64,000 nucleotides of DNA from contig BSDZ01000016.1 of the NCBI GenBank assembly GCA_030268105.1, positions 2,115,501-2,179,500 of the forward strand, given 5' to 3'. Numbering within the stretch: the stretch's first letter is position 1; every line of letters begins with the position of its first letter. Under the pieces are notes generated by a model, which was given only the letters and a program-made list of their open reading frames with translations, made no database searches and was not told the DNA's origin. Both the position numbers and the translations under genes were made by a program. Shown here in pieces: positions 1-11,900 of the stretch. This DNA is from Volvox africanus. Its lineage: Eukaryota; Chlorophyta; Chlorophyceae; Chlamydomonadales; Volvocaceae.

Positions 1-676
1 GAGCAGGGGCTTTAGGGCAGGAGTTTTGAGGAGGAGGTTCTGTGGGAGGAAAGGGGGAGAGTGAGGGAGGTAGAGACAAGGAGAGGACGGTCTAGATCTT
101 GAGGAGGGGAAGGGAGAGGGTGGAGGGTTTCGTGGCTAGAGGTTCCTGTGTCCAGGCTTCGGGGCCTTAGGGTTTTAGGGGGGTTCAGCGAGAGAGGTCT
201 TTCCTTGTTGTGCAGTTCAGGTGTCTGCGGGGCCAGCTTTGGGTGGGGCCGGAAGGCTTTCTAGGGGGGCGCCAGTTCGGCTTGTCATCCCCCCCTCCGC
301 CTCTTGTTGGGTTCTTCTGGCTTGGCTGTGGAAGGGTGTGCTTTCCTGCTGGTGCTTCTCCTCTGAGGGGAACTGTGTGTGTCTGCCAGGCTCCTGTCTA
401 GTCAGTGTCGGGTTAGAGGAGAGGTTTCCCCGTCCTTTGAGCAGCTAGGTGTCCCCCGTTTTCTGTTGGGCCTTCCTGTGGTTTCTTGGTAGCCCTGAGT
501 GCTCTGTGAGTGGCCAGGCGAGAGCCTATGAGGGCTCGCTGGCCCTAGTGAGAGGGGGAGCACGTGGCAGGACAGACAGACAAAGCCACGTGTTCCTCCC
601 CTGCGCTGTGGCTCGGTCCGGTCAGGACCCCCGGTGCTCGTCTTTGAAGGGCGAGTCGCCCACAGTGTAACACCCA
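1..676 (+). mobile_element. LINE 3' end, open at window edge
   Basis: This starts inside the last codons of ORF2 (EQGL then stop at 13-15) and continues through the LINE 3'UTR to the 3' terminus gtgtaacaccca at 676. An (ATAC)n tract follows. It is the leftmost visible member of the tandem array, and its 5' part lies outside the window. Confidence 0.85.
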
Positions 677-689
677 ATACATACATACA

Positions 690-2539
690 TATGGCTCTCT
701 CGGCTCTATGCAACGATATCAGCCCGGCATGGATAGCAGCAGCACGGAAGGTAGTCAACCGCTTACAACCCCAACAGCCGGACAGGGTGGAGGACAGAAT
801 GCAGCAGCAGATGCCAGCACCACCAGACCGCACCACAGTCATGGCCATGATCGTCAGGCGTTTGGGCTGGAGATTGCCAGGGGACTCGGGTATAGTGCCT
901 CTCTACAACCTCACGGTAAGCCAAGCTACTCAGCTGCAAGGGGTTTCAACAGCGGAGGAGCGATTGGAGCTCTTGTCAGCTTTTGTGCAGGAGGCGCAAG
1001 GGATGCCAACAGACGGTCCAGCTCCTCCCTGTCCTGTCACTAACCTCCAGCGCTTTCAGGCAACCCTAGACAGGCTGTGGACAGCAGTTCGGTGGGAAAA
1101 TAAAAACAAAGAGACGCTGTGGCGTTTGGTGGTCGATGGGATACCCATACCTGGCAACACACATCTTTCCAGGGTGCCCATCAAACCATGTGGGTGTGGC
1201 AGCTATGGAGCTGATACTGATCAACCTTGCTCCCCACGCCTGCACCACTTCTGGGAGTGCCCTATAGCCAAGGCGGTGCGAGAACAGATTGACAGACATC
1301 TGCCATTGCCGACATCAGCCACCATTGAAGGGGGCTTGACCAGGCAACAGCTATGGCTTGTCCAAGCACCTCCCGGTTGCGAGCAGGCCCCATGGGACGT
1401 GATAGCTTTGGCAGCCTTATCTTCTATGGAATATGGCAGGCACTGTCTCCGGGCGGCAACAAGAGAACACAGGCCACAGTGGCCTTCTACCCACAGACGG
1501 CGGCAGCAACAACAGACCCACACAGCAGAGCAGGGACCCCGTCAACGGGCTATTACTGACTTCTTCAACCGTTCAGGGGGGTTCCCTCAAGAGGAAGAGG
1601 AAGATGCCAACACCCATCCAATCATCTCTACGACACAGCCAGCAATGGACACTCCAACACAAACAGCAACCTCACCCCTGGACCGTGCACAGGCCCGTAC
1701 AGTTGCCGACTTTTGGGCACGCTTGCATTCTTTTGCAGCGTTGGGAATACCTCACTATGGCTGGGATCAAGTGGGACCACAACATCCCATCCTAGCCATA
1801 GTTGGCACGCAAATGCGGTGTGCAGATCCGGTTGACATCACCAACCATGGAGCAGCAAGAACAGAGCAGGGGCTTTAGGGCAGGAGTTTTGAGGAGGAGG
1901 TTCTGTGGGAGGAAAGGGGGAGAGTGAGGGAGGTAGAGACAAGGAGAGGACGGTCTAGATCTTGAGGAGGGGAAGGGAGAGGGTGGAGGGTTTCGTGGCT
2001 AGAGGTTCCTGTGTCCAGGCTTCGGGGCCTTAGGGTTTTAGGGGGGTTCAGCGAGAGAGGTCTTTCCTTGTTGTGCAGTTCAGGTGTCTGCGGGGCCAGC
2101 TTTGGGTGGGGCCGGAAGGCTTTCTAGGGGGGCGCCAGTTCGGCTTGTCATCCCCCCCTCCGCCTCTTGTTGGGTTCTTCTGGCTTGGCTGTGGAAGGGT
2201 GTGCTTTCCTGCTGGTGCTTCTCCTCTGAGGGGAACTGTGTGTGTCTGCCAGGCTCCTGTCTAGTCAGTGTCGGGTTAGAGGAGAGGTTTCCCCGTCCTT
2301 TGAGCAGCTAGGTGTCCCCCGTTTTCTGTTGGGCCTTCCTGTGGTTTCTTGGTAGCCCTGAGTGCTCTGTGAGTGGCCAGGCGAGAGCCTATGAGGGCTC
2401 GCTGGCCCTAGTGAGAGGGGGAGCACGTGGCAGGACAGACAGACAAAGCCACGTGTTCCTCCCCTGCGCTGTGGCTCGGTCCGGTCAGGACCCCCGGTGC
2501 TCGTCTTTGAAGGGCGAGTCGCCCACAGTGTAACACCCA
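690..2539 (+). mobile_element. 5'-truncated LINE copy, array unit 1
   Basis: The copy begins directly after (ATAC)n, one base before the internal ATG that corresponds to ORF2 residue 1155. It carries the ORF2 C-terminal coding part and the whole 3'UTR. The 5' junction shares a few bases (TAT) between element and satellite, which fits microhomology at truncation. Confidence 0.88.
691..1878 (+). pseudogene. ORF2 C-terminal fragment (395 codons) of LINE
   Basis: An open frame equivalent to ORF2 residues 1155-1549 begins at an ATG that happens to sit at the truncation point. It retains the Cys/His zinc-ribbon-like segment (CGCG...HHFWEC) and the QRAITDFF motif, with no frame damage. It lacks endonuclease and reverse transcriptase domains, so it cannot mobilise by itself. 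The frame also stays open upstream into the preceding 3'UTR, which is probably chance. Confidence 0.8.
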
Positions 2540-2552
2540 ATACATACATACA

Positions 2553-4402
2553 TATGGCTCTCTCGGCTCTATGCAACGATATCAGCCCGGCATGGATAGC
2601 AGCAGCACGGAAGGTAGTCAACCGCTTACAACCCCAACAGCCGGACAGGGTGGAGGACAGAATGCAGCAGCAGATGCCAGCACCACCAGACCGCACCACA
2701 GTCATGGCCATGATCGTCAGGCGTTTGGGCTGGAGATTGCCAGGGGACTCGGGTATAGTGCCTCTCTACAACCTCACGGTAAGCCAAGCTACTCAGCTGC
2801 AAGGGGTTTCAACAGCGGAGGAGCGATTGGAGCTCTTGTCAGCTTTTGTGCAGGAGGCGCAAGGGATGCCAACAGACGGTCCAGCTCCTCCCTGTCCTGT
2901 CACTAACCTCCAGCGCTTTCAGGCAACCCTAGACAGGCTGTGGACAGCAGTTCGGTGGGAAAATAAAAACAAAGAGACGCTGTGGCGTTTGGTGGTCGAT
3001 GGGATACCCATACCTGGCAACACACATCTTTCCAGGGTGCCCATCAAACCATGTGGGTGTGGCAGCTATGGAGCTGATACTGATCAACCTTGCTCCCCAC
3101 GCCTGCACCACTTCTGGGAGTGCCCTATAGCCAAGGCGGTGCGAGAACAGATTGACAGACATCTGCCATTGCCGACATCAGCCACCATTGAAGGGGGCTT
3201 GACCAGGCAACAGCTATGGCTTGTCCAAGCACCTCCCGGTTGCGAGCAGGCCCCATGGGACGTGATAGCTTTGGCAGCCTTATCTTCTATGGAATATGGC
3301 AGGCACTGTCTCCGGGCGGCAACAAGAGAACACAGGCCACAGTGGCCTTCTACCCACAGACGGCGGCAGCAACAACAGACCCACACAGCAGAGCAGGGAC
3401 CCCGTCAACGGGCTATTACTGACTTCTTCAACCGTTCAGGGGGGTTCCCTCAAGAGGAAGAGGAAGATGCCAACACCCATCCAATCATCTCTACGACACA
3501 GCCAGCAATGGACACTCCAACACAAACAGCAACCTCACCCCTGGACCGTGCACAGGCCCGTACAGTTGCCGACTTTTGGGCACGCTTGCATTCTTTTGCA
3601 GCGTTGGGAATACCTCACTATGGCTGGGATCAAGTGGGACCACAACATCCCATCCTAGCCATAGTTGGCACGCAAATGCGGTGTGCAGATCCGGTTGACA
3701 TCACCAACCATGGAGCAGCAAGAACAGAGCAGGGGCTTTAGGGCAGGAGTTTTGAGGAGGAGGTTCTGTGGGAGGAAAGGGGGAGAGTGAGGGAGGTAGA
3801 GACAAGGAGAGGACGGTCTAGATCTTGAGGAGGGGAAGGGAGAGGGTGGAGGGTTTCGTGGCTAGAGGTTCCTGTGTCCAGGCTTCGGGGCCTTAGGGTT
3901 TTAGGGGGGGTCAGCGAGAGAGGTCTTTCCTTGTTGTGCAGTTCAGGTGTCTGCGGGGCCAGCTTTGGGTGGGGCCGGAAGGCTTTCTAGGGGGGCGCCA
4001 GTTCGGCTTGTCATCCCCCCCTCCGCCTCTTGTTGGGTTCTTCTGGCTTGGCTGTGGAAGGGTGTGCTTTCCTGCTGGTGCTTCTCCTCTGAGGGGAACT
4101 GTGTGTGTCTGCCAGGCTCCTGTCTAGTCAGTGTCGGGTTAGAGGAGAGGTTTCCCCGTCCTTTGAGCAGCTAGGTGTCCCCCGTTTTCTGTTGGGCCTT
4201 CCTGTGGTTTCTTGGTAGCCCTGAGTGCTCTGTGAGTGGCCAGGCGAGAGCCTATGAGGGCTCGCTGGCCCTAGTGAGAGGGGGAGCACGTGGCTGGACA
4301 GACAGACAAAGCCACGTGTTCCTCCCCTGCGCTGTGGCTCGGTCCGGTCAGGACCCCCGGTGCTCGTCTTTGAAGGGCGAGTCGCCCACAGTGTAACACC
4401 CA
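2553..4402 (+). mobile_element. 5'-truncated LINE copy, array unit 2
   Basis: Same structure and same 5' breakpoint as the preceding unit, displaced by 1,863 bp. Its 3'UTR already has the two substitutions that mark the later part of the array. Confidence 0.88.
2554..3741 (+). pseudogene. ORF2 C-terminal fragment of LINE (second copy)
   Basis: Identical in predicted protein to the fragment one period upstream. Frame intact, same C-terminal motifs, same absence of catalytic domains. Confidence 0.8.
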
Positions 4403-4415
4403 ATACATACATACA

Positions 4416-6265
4416 TATGGCTCTCTCGGCTCTATGCAACGATATCAGCCCGGCATGGATAGCAGCAGCACGGAAGGTAGTCAACCGCTTACAACCCCAA
4501 CAGCCGGACAGGGTGGAGGACAGAATGCAGCAGCAGATGCCAGCACCACCAGACCGCACCACAGTCATGGCCATGATCGTCAGGCGTTTGGGCTGGAGAT
4601 TGCCAGGGGACTCGGGTATAGTGCCTCTCTACAACCTCACGGTAAGCCAAGCTACTCAGCTGCAAGGGGTTTCAACAGCGGAGGAGCGATTGGAGCTCTT
4701 GTCAGCTTTTGTGCAGGAGGCGCAAGGGATGCCAACAGACGGTCCAGCTCCTCCCTGTCCTGTCACTAACCTCCAGCGCTTTCAGGCAACCCTAGACAGG
4801 CTGTGGACAGCAGTTCGGTGGGAAAATAAAAACAAAGAGACGCTGTGGCGTTTGGTGGTCGATGGGATACCCATACCTGGCAACACACATCTTTCCAGGG
4901 TGCCCATCAAACCATGTGGGTGTGGCAGCTATGGAGCTGATACTGATCAACCTTGCTCCCCACGCCTGCACCACTTCTGGGAGTGCCCTATAGCCAAGGC
5001 GGTGCGAGAACAGATTGACAGACATCTGCCATTGCCGACATCAGCCACCATTGAAGGGGGCTTGACCAGGCAACAGCTATGGCTTGTCCAAGCACCTCCC
5101 GGTTGCGAGCAGGCCCCATGGGACGTGATAGCTTTGGCAGCCTTATCTTCTATGGAATATGGCAGGCACTGTCTCCGGGCGGCAACAAGAGAACACAGGC
5201 CACAGTGGCCTTCTACCCACAGACGGCGGCAGCAACAACAGACCCACACAGCAGAGCAGGGACCCCGTCAACGGGCTATTACTGACTTCTTCAACCGTTC
5301 AGGGGGGTTCCCTCAAGAGGAAGAGGAAGATGCCAACACCCATCCAATCATCTCTACGACACAGCCAGCAATGGACACTCCAACACAAACAGCAACCTCA
5401 CCCCTGGACCGTGCACAGGCCCGTACAGTTGCCGACTTTTGGGCACGCTTGCATTCTTTTGCAGCGTTGGGAATACCTCACTATGGCTGGGATCAAGTGG
5501 GACCACAACATCCCATCCTAGCCATAGTTGGCACGCAAATGCGGTGTGCAGATCCGGTTGACATCACCAACCATGGAGCAGCAAGAACAGAGCAGGGGCT
5601 TTAGGGCAGGAGTTTTGAGGAGGAGGTTCTGTGGGAGGAAAGGGGGAGAGTGAGGGAGGTAGAGACAAGGAGAGGACGGTCTAGATCTTGAGGAGGGGAA
5701 GGGAGAGGGTGGAGGGTTTCGTGGCTAGAGGTTCCTGTGTCCAGGCTTCGGGGCCTTAGGGTTTTAGGGGGGGTCAGCGAGAGAGGTCTTTCCTTGTTGT
5801 GCAGTTCAGGTGTCTGCGGGGCCAGCTTTGGGTGGGGCCGGAAGGCTTTCTAGGGGGGCGCCAGTTCGGCTTGTCATCCCCCCCTCCGCCTCTTGTTGGG
5901 TTCTTCTGGCTTGGCTGTGGAAGGGTGTGCTTTCCTGCTGGTGCTTCTCCTCTGAGGGGAACTGTGTGTGTCTGCCAGGCTCCTGTCTAGTCAGTGTCGG
6001 GTTAGAGGAGAGGTTTCCCCGTCCTTTGAGCAGCTAGGTGTCCCCCGTTTTCTGTTGGGCCTTCCTGTGGTTTCTTGGTAGCCCTGAGTGCTCTGTGAGT
6101 GGCCAGGCGAGAGCCTATGAGGGCTCGCTGGCCCTAGTGAGAGGGGGAGCACGTGGCTGGACAGACAGACAAAGCCACGTGTTCCTCCCCTGCGCTGTGG
6201 CTCGGTCCGGTCAGGACCCCCGGTGCTCGTCTTTGAAGGGCGAGTCGCCCACAGTGTAACACCCA
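4416..6265 (+). mobile_element. 5'-truncated LINE copy, array unit 3
   Basis: Third complete truncated unit. Its 3' terminus runs into a long CATATATA satellite instead of the short (ATAC)n spacer seen between the other units. Confidence 0.88.
4417..5604 (+). pseudogene. ORF2 C-terminal fragment of LINE (third copy)
   Basis: Third open copy of the ORF2 C-terminal region, identical in predicted protein to the other two. The lack of any disabling change indicates that the array is young or homogenised. Confidence 0.8.
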
Positions 6266-6734
6266 ATATATACATATATACATACATACATATATATACA
6301 TATACATATATACATATATACATATATACATATATACATATATACATATATACATATATACATATATACATATATACATATATACATATATACATATATA
6401 CATATATACATATATACATATATACATATATACATATATACATATATACATATATACATATATACATATATACATATATACATATATACATATATACATA
6501 TATACATATATACATATACATACATACATATATACATATACATACATACATATATACATATATACATATACATACATACATATATACATATATACATATA
6601 TACATATATACATATATACATATATACATATACATACATACATATATACATATATACATATATACATATATACATATACATACATACATACATATATACA
6701 TATATACATATATACATATATACATATATACATA
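6266..6734. repeat. CATATATA / CATA satellite tract
   Basis: About 470 bp of mainly 8-bp CATATATA units, interrupted by short (CATA)n runs. It separates the last truncated LINE from the 5' end of the full-length LINE. All six frames stay open over parts of it (Tyr/Ile/Met/Val-rich translations); these are satellite artefacts. It is probably an expanded form of the (ATAC)n seen at the other LINE junctions. Confidence 0.9.
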
Positions 6735-7257
6735 GACGTATGGTTAATACTAACGTATCACCGGCATGACAGTGTCACCGGTGGTCGTGCAAAATGACTT
6801 AGAACTTGCGCGCTAATGAGGCAGCAATCGTCTGTTCAAGTCTCACCTAGAGCATATAATTTTTTGGCTGAACTAGCGGCGACCGTCGCGCTCGCGGCGG
6901 CTTTCACTTCGGCGGCCTAACTCTGGTTTATAGCACGAACAGCCGCCTTTCTTCCTTGTGGATTGCCTTCTTTTACTCTATTTTCTACGGCAGAGTGAAC
7001 GGCGATTATCGCGCCTGCTGCGACTTGGAGCATCCCGCTCATTCTTCCGACTCTTGGCCACCAACGGGAACAACCGCCACTCTTAGGGAATATCTTCTTC
7101 TGCTCTCCTTTAAACGGCGGAATTAGAGGCAACTCTTGCGCAGGCGGGGATTCGGAACCTCGCGCTATTCCCTCTTCTGGCCGTCATTGCAGACAGTCGC
7201 AAGTCGTTCTTCGGAAGATAAACTCCTTTGCTTCTCTATGCCATCTTAGCCTTCACC
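6735..7257 (+). promoter_or_regulatory. LINE 5'UTR (likely internal promoter region)
   Basis: About 520 bp lie between the satellite and the ORF1 ATG, beginning with cgtatggtta. A recognisable but clearly more diverged version (estimated by eye at 70-75% identity) starts the second LINE at about 14,240. LINE 5'UTRs normally carry the promoter; no specific motif is claimed here. Confidence 0.55.
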
Positions 7258-8910
7258 ATGATCGATATCAACCGCGCGCGGACCACCGCGCGAACAACAA
7301 AATCCATTGGCCAGGAATCAGCTGCAGCCAACAGAGGCCCGTCCGCCCGGCCTCCGATGGCAAAACGCTTCGTTAACCTGGACCAAATTCAACGGGAATT
7401 ACCAGCAGGAACTCCCATCCTACTCGACCAAGAGACCTTGGCCATGGACATCCATTGGCCACCAGATTCTAACCCGGCAGACGTCCACGCCCAGCTTTTC
7501 GGGCCCCTCACGGATGCAGTCATTACCAAAGTGTACGAGGTTATGGTGGCCAACATGCCAGGCCTACCATGCAGCCTGCCAAAGATTGGCAGGCATCACC
7601 AGTACAAGCACCCCAATGGCAACGTGGTGCAAGAAATTACCATTCTTCTCCCGAAGGGTGGCAGGGCATGGCTCCTATCATCACCCGCAGTCGCCAGGGG
7701 ACACCTGAGACTGGGGCAAGTCCACCTTCTCCCGAACAACCCACCCATCACCGTGGAGGTCCACATCAAAAACCTCCACAAGATGCAGCCAGCACTCTGG
7801 GAGATATCAGGGGTGCCTTCAAGCCTATCCCCGCAAGCTATCCCAAGCTTCCTAGCGCAAGCTTATTCATCAGAACGATCCTCCAGACCCATGGATGAGT
7901 TCCAAGACCTCAAACCCACGCGCATGGCTGACACATGGCGGGTTAAAATGGCACCGGGATCCCCCAGCCTCCCACCCCAGAGCCTGTTCAGCTTTGGACG
8001 ACCGGGGGGCTTTTTGAACCAGGGCATGCTGGTGGCTACTAGGCTCCGGTCAGTAGTAGAGGAGGCCCCGTTTCGTATGCCCTGCAAACCCCCTCCACGA
8101 ACGGAGCTCAATCGCCAGCGAGACCTCAAACGTCAACGCTTGCCAACCCACCAGCCAAATCCCCCAGCCCAGCCCACAGCCCGACTGAGAGGTCTGGACC
8201 CCTCGTCCAGCATGGCCAACACTGTGCCATCCTTTGCGGATGTTCTCAGGCAGCACCCACAGGGGCCCCCAAGGCAACCCACACCCAGCTCTCTGATGCC
8301 ACTCCCACCTGGGGCGCCCCAACCCATGGCCCCACCACCCAGGCTGCCGCCCCAAGCTATCATCGAAGCAGCCGCAACAGCAGCAATGGCCAGGGAAGCA
8401 GCAGCCAAAGCCGCTACAGCAGCATGCAAACCCAGAACCCCGACTAATACCACTGATGTAGTCACAGAATGTGCAGCCCAACCACCACCTCCCCAACCAG
8501 CATCAAAGCCAGACAACCAGGGGGTGGTGAACGAGGTCAACGCACCAGCTGGACGCTCACTCTCCAGGGCCAGGGCACAAGAGCATACCTCAAACAGCCA
8601 CGCCCTCACCAGAACCCAACAAAACAAAATTCGCAAGCAGCGACTGACCCACCTGCCAGAGGAGGTACGAGCCCAGCGGCACATGGCCCAAACAGAGAGG
8701 GCAAGGCAAGCCCGGAAGGCCAAACTAGCCTTGCAACGGAAGGAGAGGGAGTCAACGGTATCAGGTGGTATAACCAAGGAGGCACTCCGACCACGGCGGA
8801 CACCCACTCGGCGTCCCCGGCAAACCAAAAACAACCCCAACCCATCCCAGGACATGGACTGCGATGGGAAGGAGTATGACCCCCCCAACCGGGAAACCCA
8901 AGCCGAATAA
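7258..8910 (+). CDS. LINE ORF1 protein (550 aa)
   Basis: First ORF of the LINE. It probably binds the element RNA and forms the retrotransposition RNP with ORF2 protein, as is known for other ORF1 proteins. The N-terminal ~280 residues look globular. The rest is Pro/Ala-rich, then strongly basic and helical near the C-terminus (PEEVRAQRHMAQTERARQAR region). No CCHC knuckle was seen. The first ATG in frame is at 7258; an upstream TTG extension is less likely. The stop TAA at 8908-8910 shares its last base with the ORF2 ATG. Confidence 0.8.
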   Translation: MIDINRARTTARTTKSIGQESAAANRGPSARPPMAKRFVNLDQIQRELPAGTPILLDQETLAMDIHWPPDSNPADVHAQLFGPLTDAVITKVYEVMVANMPGLPCSLPKIGRHHQYKHPNGNVVQEITILLPKGGRAWLLSSPAVARGHLRLGQVHLLPNNPPITVEVHIKNLHKMQPALWEISGVPSSLSPQAIPSFLAQAYSSERSSRPMDEFQDLKPTRMADTWRVKMAPGSPSLPPQSLFSFGRPGGFLNQGMLVATRLRSVVEEAPFRMPCKPPPRTELNRQRDLKRQRLPTHQPNPPAQPTARLRGLDPSSSMANTVPSFADVLRQHPQGPPRQPTPSSLMPLPPGAPQPMAPPPRLPPQAIIEAAATAAMAREAAAKAATAACKPRTPTNTTDVVTECAAQPPPPQPASKPDNQGVVNEVNAPAGRSLSRARAQEHTSNSHALTRTQQNKIRKQRLTHLPEEVRAQRHMAQTERARQARKAKLALQRKERESTVSGGITKEALRPRRTPTRRPRQTKNNPNPSQDMDCDGKEYDPPNRETQAE

Positions 8911-11900
8911 TGTCCAGAGGCAACAAGAGAAGTCAGCGGCAGGGAGCTATCTCAGGGCATCCACTGCGCATAGCCACGCACAATATGCGAGGGCTTCTGG
9001 CCTCTCATGGCAGTCGACTTCAGGCAGCGGTACGTCAATGGGCTGAGCAGCGGCTGGATATTGTATGTCTGCAGGAAACCCACCACACTACCCTCCAGCA
9101 CCAATGCCTGTTTGAACGGGATCTTCGTTATGCCACCAAACAGATCCACACACAAAACTGGAAGATAGCAGCCTACTCTTGGTCTAACTCGACGCACACA
9201 GCAGGAGTGCTCATCCTCATCAGACAGGGGCTAGCTTCAGCTCTGGCACCTAAACTGGCAACACCCCAGCATACATGTACGAGAGGCCGTTTCACCGACT
9301 GTATCCTCCACTGGGGGGGACACCGCCTGCACATCTGCAATATCTACCTCCCACCTGGCACTACCTCGATGGCTGCGGAAACCCGGCGACAACTCTTCGA
9401 GAACGCCCTGGCTGCCACCACAACGCAAGCCATGGAGGACAATAGGGACACCACCCTTATCTGGGCAGGAGACTTCAACTTTGTGGAAAACCCAGAGTGG
9501 GACTCGTCCGCAGGAAGAGATGGGCGTCAAGCAGATAGGCCTATCACTGAGATGCGGCAGCGGGCAGGCCCACAGATGGTAGATACCCACCGATACCTCC
9601 ACCCAAGGCGCCGTGACTTCACTCACCTGTACCATGCACCCACCCCAGGCGGTTCACGCCTAGATCGCATCTACATCAATGAAGCCAAGCTGCCGTACCT
9701 ATGCCATACAGCCATCTCCTTCCACACAGCCTCAGACCACCGTCTTGCCACACTTCATCTCCTACCTTGCAAAAATGAGGTCAAGGGCCCAGGCATCAAG
9801 CGTATACACATGGCCTTCACTGACCATGAGGATTTGGCTACAAGCATGGCGGAGTGGATCCGGAACCAATGCCAAGAGGCACCCTCAGTCGAAGAGAATC
9901 CGGGCAACCTTATTGCTTGGTGGCCTGGTTTTAAACGCCGACTAACCTTCCTAGCACACCAACTCAACAAGGTAGCGCAACAGCGCAGACAGCAGCCAGG
10001 TGCTCATACCCAGGAGGCCTACCTTGGGGTCCAACAGGCCCAACAAGCCCTCGATACTATGCCGCACTCACCACACCTACTACAGCAACTCATAGATGCC
10101 CAAGCAAGACTGGCTAGGGTGCATATTGAGGACAACGCCAGGGTGGCAAAAAAGACCCGGGTCCACTGGTTACACGCAGGAGAGCGTCCTGGCCCAGCTC
10201 TGACAACCTTCCTGCAAACCCAAATCCAGGACCAGCAAACAGCCCCAGTGGCACTCCAGGCACACTCAGGCCGACTGGTCACTAATCCAGCACAGCTACC
10301 ACAGGTCGTAGCGGACTTTTGGGCAGGGGTATGCAGAGCCCCAGACTTCACCACTCCTGAAGATCGCCAGTCAGTGCTAACCCAGTTAGCAGCAGCCAAC
10401 ATCCGACTCCCTGAGGAAGCTGACGAAGTGGCTGGGTCCCCGACCATTGCTGTGACTGAGCTGGGTTTCGCACTGAAGAAGAGCCAGCCAGGCAAAGCAC
10501 CCGGATGGGATGGCATCCCAACGGATCTGTACCGCAAGTTCTGGCCAGAGATTGGCCATACCATGGCAGCCCTCTTCACGGCTATCGGCAAAACAGGGCA
10601 GGTGCCAACAGGCTTTCTGGATGGTATCATTAAGGTGCTTTACAAGAAGGGAGACCCCAAACAGCCTGGTAACTACCGCCCTATCACACTGCTTTGCTCG
10701 GACTACCGCTTGCTGGCCAAGGTGCTGGCAAATCGCCTAGGGCCAGCCCTGGGACGAATCATTAGCCCTGAGCAGTCAGCTTTTCTGCCCAAGAGGCTCA
10801 TCGGGGCCAGTGTTCTCTTTCTACGCCATCTGCCTCATCTCTTACGGAAATTGAACCGCCAAGGTCTGCTGGCCTTCCTGGACTTCGCAAAAGCTTATGA
10901 CACAGTGGACCGCAACTTCCTGATGGGGGCGATGGAGGCGATGGGAGCAGGCCCACAGCTTTGCAGTTGGACCCGGATATTGCTTAGCAACATGCGGGCA
11001 AGAGCCATGGTGAACGGTTTCAAATCCAGGCTTGTTAAAATGGAAGCAGGGGTAAGACAGGGTTGCCCTCTAGCACCCCTGCTGTATCTCTTTGTTGCCC
11101 AGGCCTTGTTCAGCTGGCTAAAGAGCCAAGAGATAGGCCTCCGCCTATTGCCTTCAGATGAAGACAGGGTCACAGCCTGTCAGTTTGCTGATGATGCAGA
11201 AGTGGCCCTTGAAGGAGAGGAATCCGTGCCAGCCTTCCTTGAAGCCATGGATACTTTTGCCCGGGCATCAGGTCAACGCCTGAACCTGGATAAGATGGAA
11301 ATCCTACCCATAGGGGCTGTGGACGACCACCATCAGGGAAGCACAATAAATGGCCTGAAGGTGGTCACCACTGCGACAGCCCTTAACTTGCCAATGGACA
11401 ACCAACTGCAGCCGCCCCAACCAGACTGGCCGGAGATGCTAGCCCTGGCCTACACGAGGATGCAACGCCTAGCCCATTATCCGCTCTCTGCCTTTGGTCG
11501 GGCTGCAGCAGTCTCCAACTATTGCCTGCAAACAGTCACTTGGCATATGGAGCATGGTGGACCACCTCCAGATACCACTCTGACCGACATTGAACGCTTA
11601 GCTGCTCGCCTTGTAGATCGGAAACAGGGCCCAGAAGACCAGGGCCAGCGCTTCACTGGAGTACCTAGCAGACTCTTGGTGGGACACCCATCAACTGGTG
11701 GTTTTGGCCTACTGCCCCTCAGGCAACACATTCGGGCAAGACAAGCCATGTGGGCAGTGCGATTCATCCGAGGGGCCCTGATGGCCAGGAGAGAGAGAGA
11801 GAGGGTAATGCTTCTGGACACGGCGATGAATACGGTTGCTGAAGAAGAGGAAGAGCCAGTTACTAGTGGTAATGTTCGAAGCCTCCACCCCTGGATCCGG

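Larger units (their letters stand above)
1..6265 (+). repeat. Tandem array of 1,863-bp LINE-derived units
   Basis: The same sequence recurs with an exact period of 1,863 bp: the block at 1 reappears at 1864, 3727 and 5590. Each unit is a short (ATAC)n spacer, the last 1,188 bp of LINE ORF2 and about 660 bp of LINE 3'UTR. All units share one 5' breakpoint and are nearly identical to each other and to the full-length LINE downstream. Two differences near the 3'UTR (ttcagcg vs gtcagcg; ggcagg vs ggctgg) separate the first two 3'UTRs from the last two. The shared breakpoint argues for duplication of one truncated insertion rather than independent insertions. Assembly expansion cannot be excluded. 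Confidence 0.9.

Noticed and set aside
402..848. Minus-strand 148-aa ORF repeated in each array unit
   Set aside because: It is opposite the LINE 3'UTR and ORF2, repeats only because the unit repeats, and has no domain.
1..6265. Independent LINE insertions as the origin of the array
   Set aside because: All units share the same truncation point and near-identical sequence, which independent insertions would not give.
5991..6735. Long Tyr/Ile/Met/Val ORFs on both strands in the CATATATA tract
   Set aside because: An 8-bp satellite without stop codons gives these translations in several frames; there is no coding signal.
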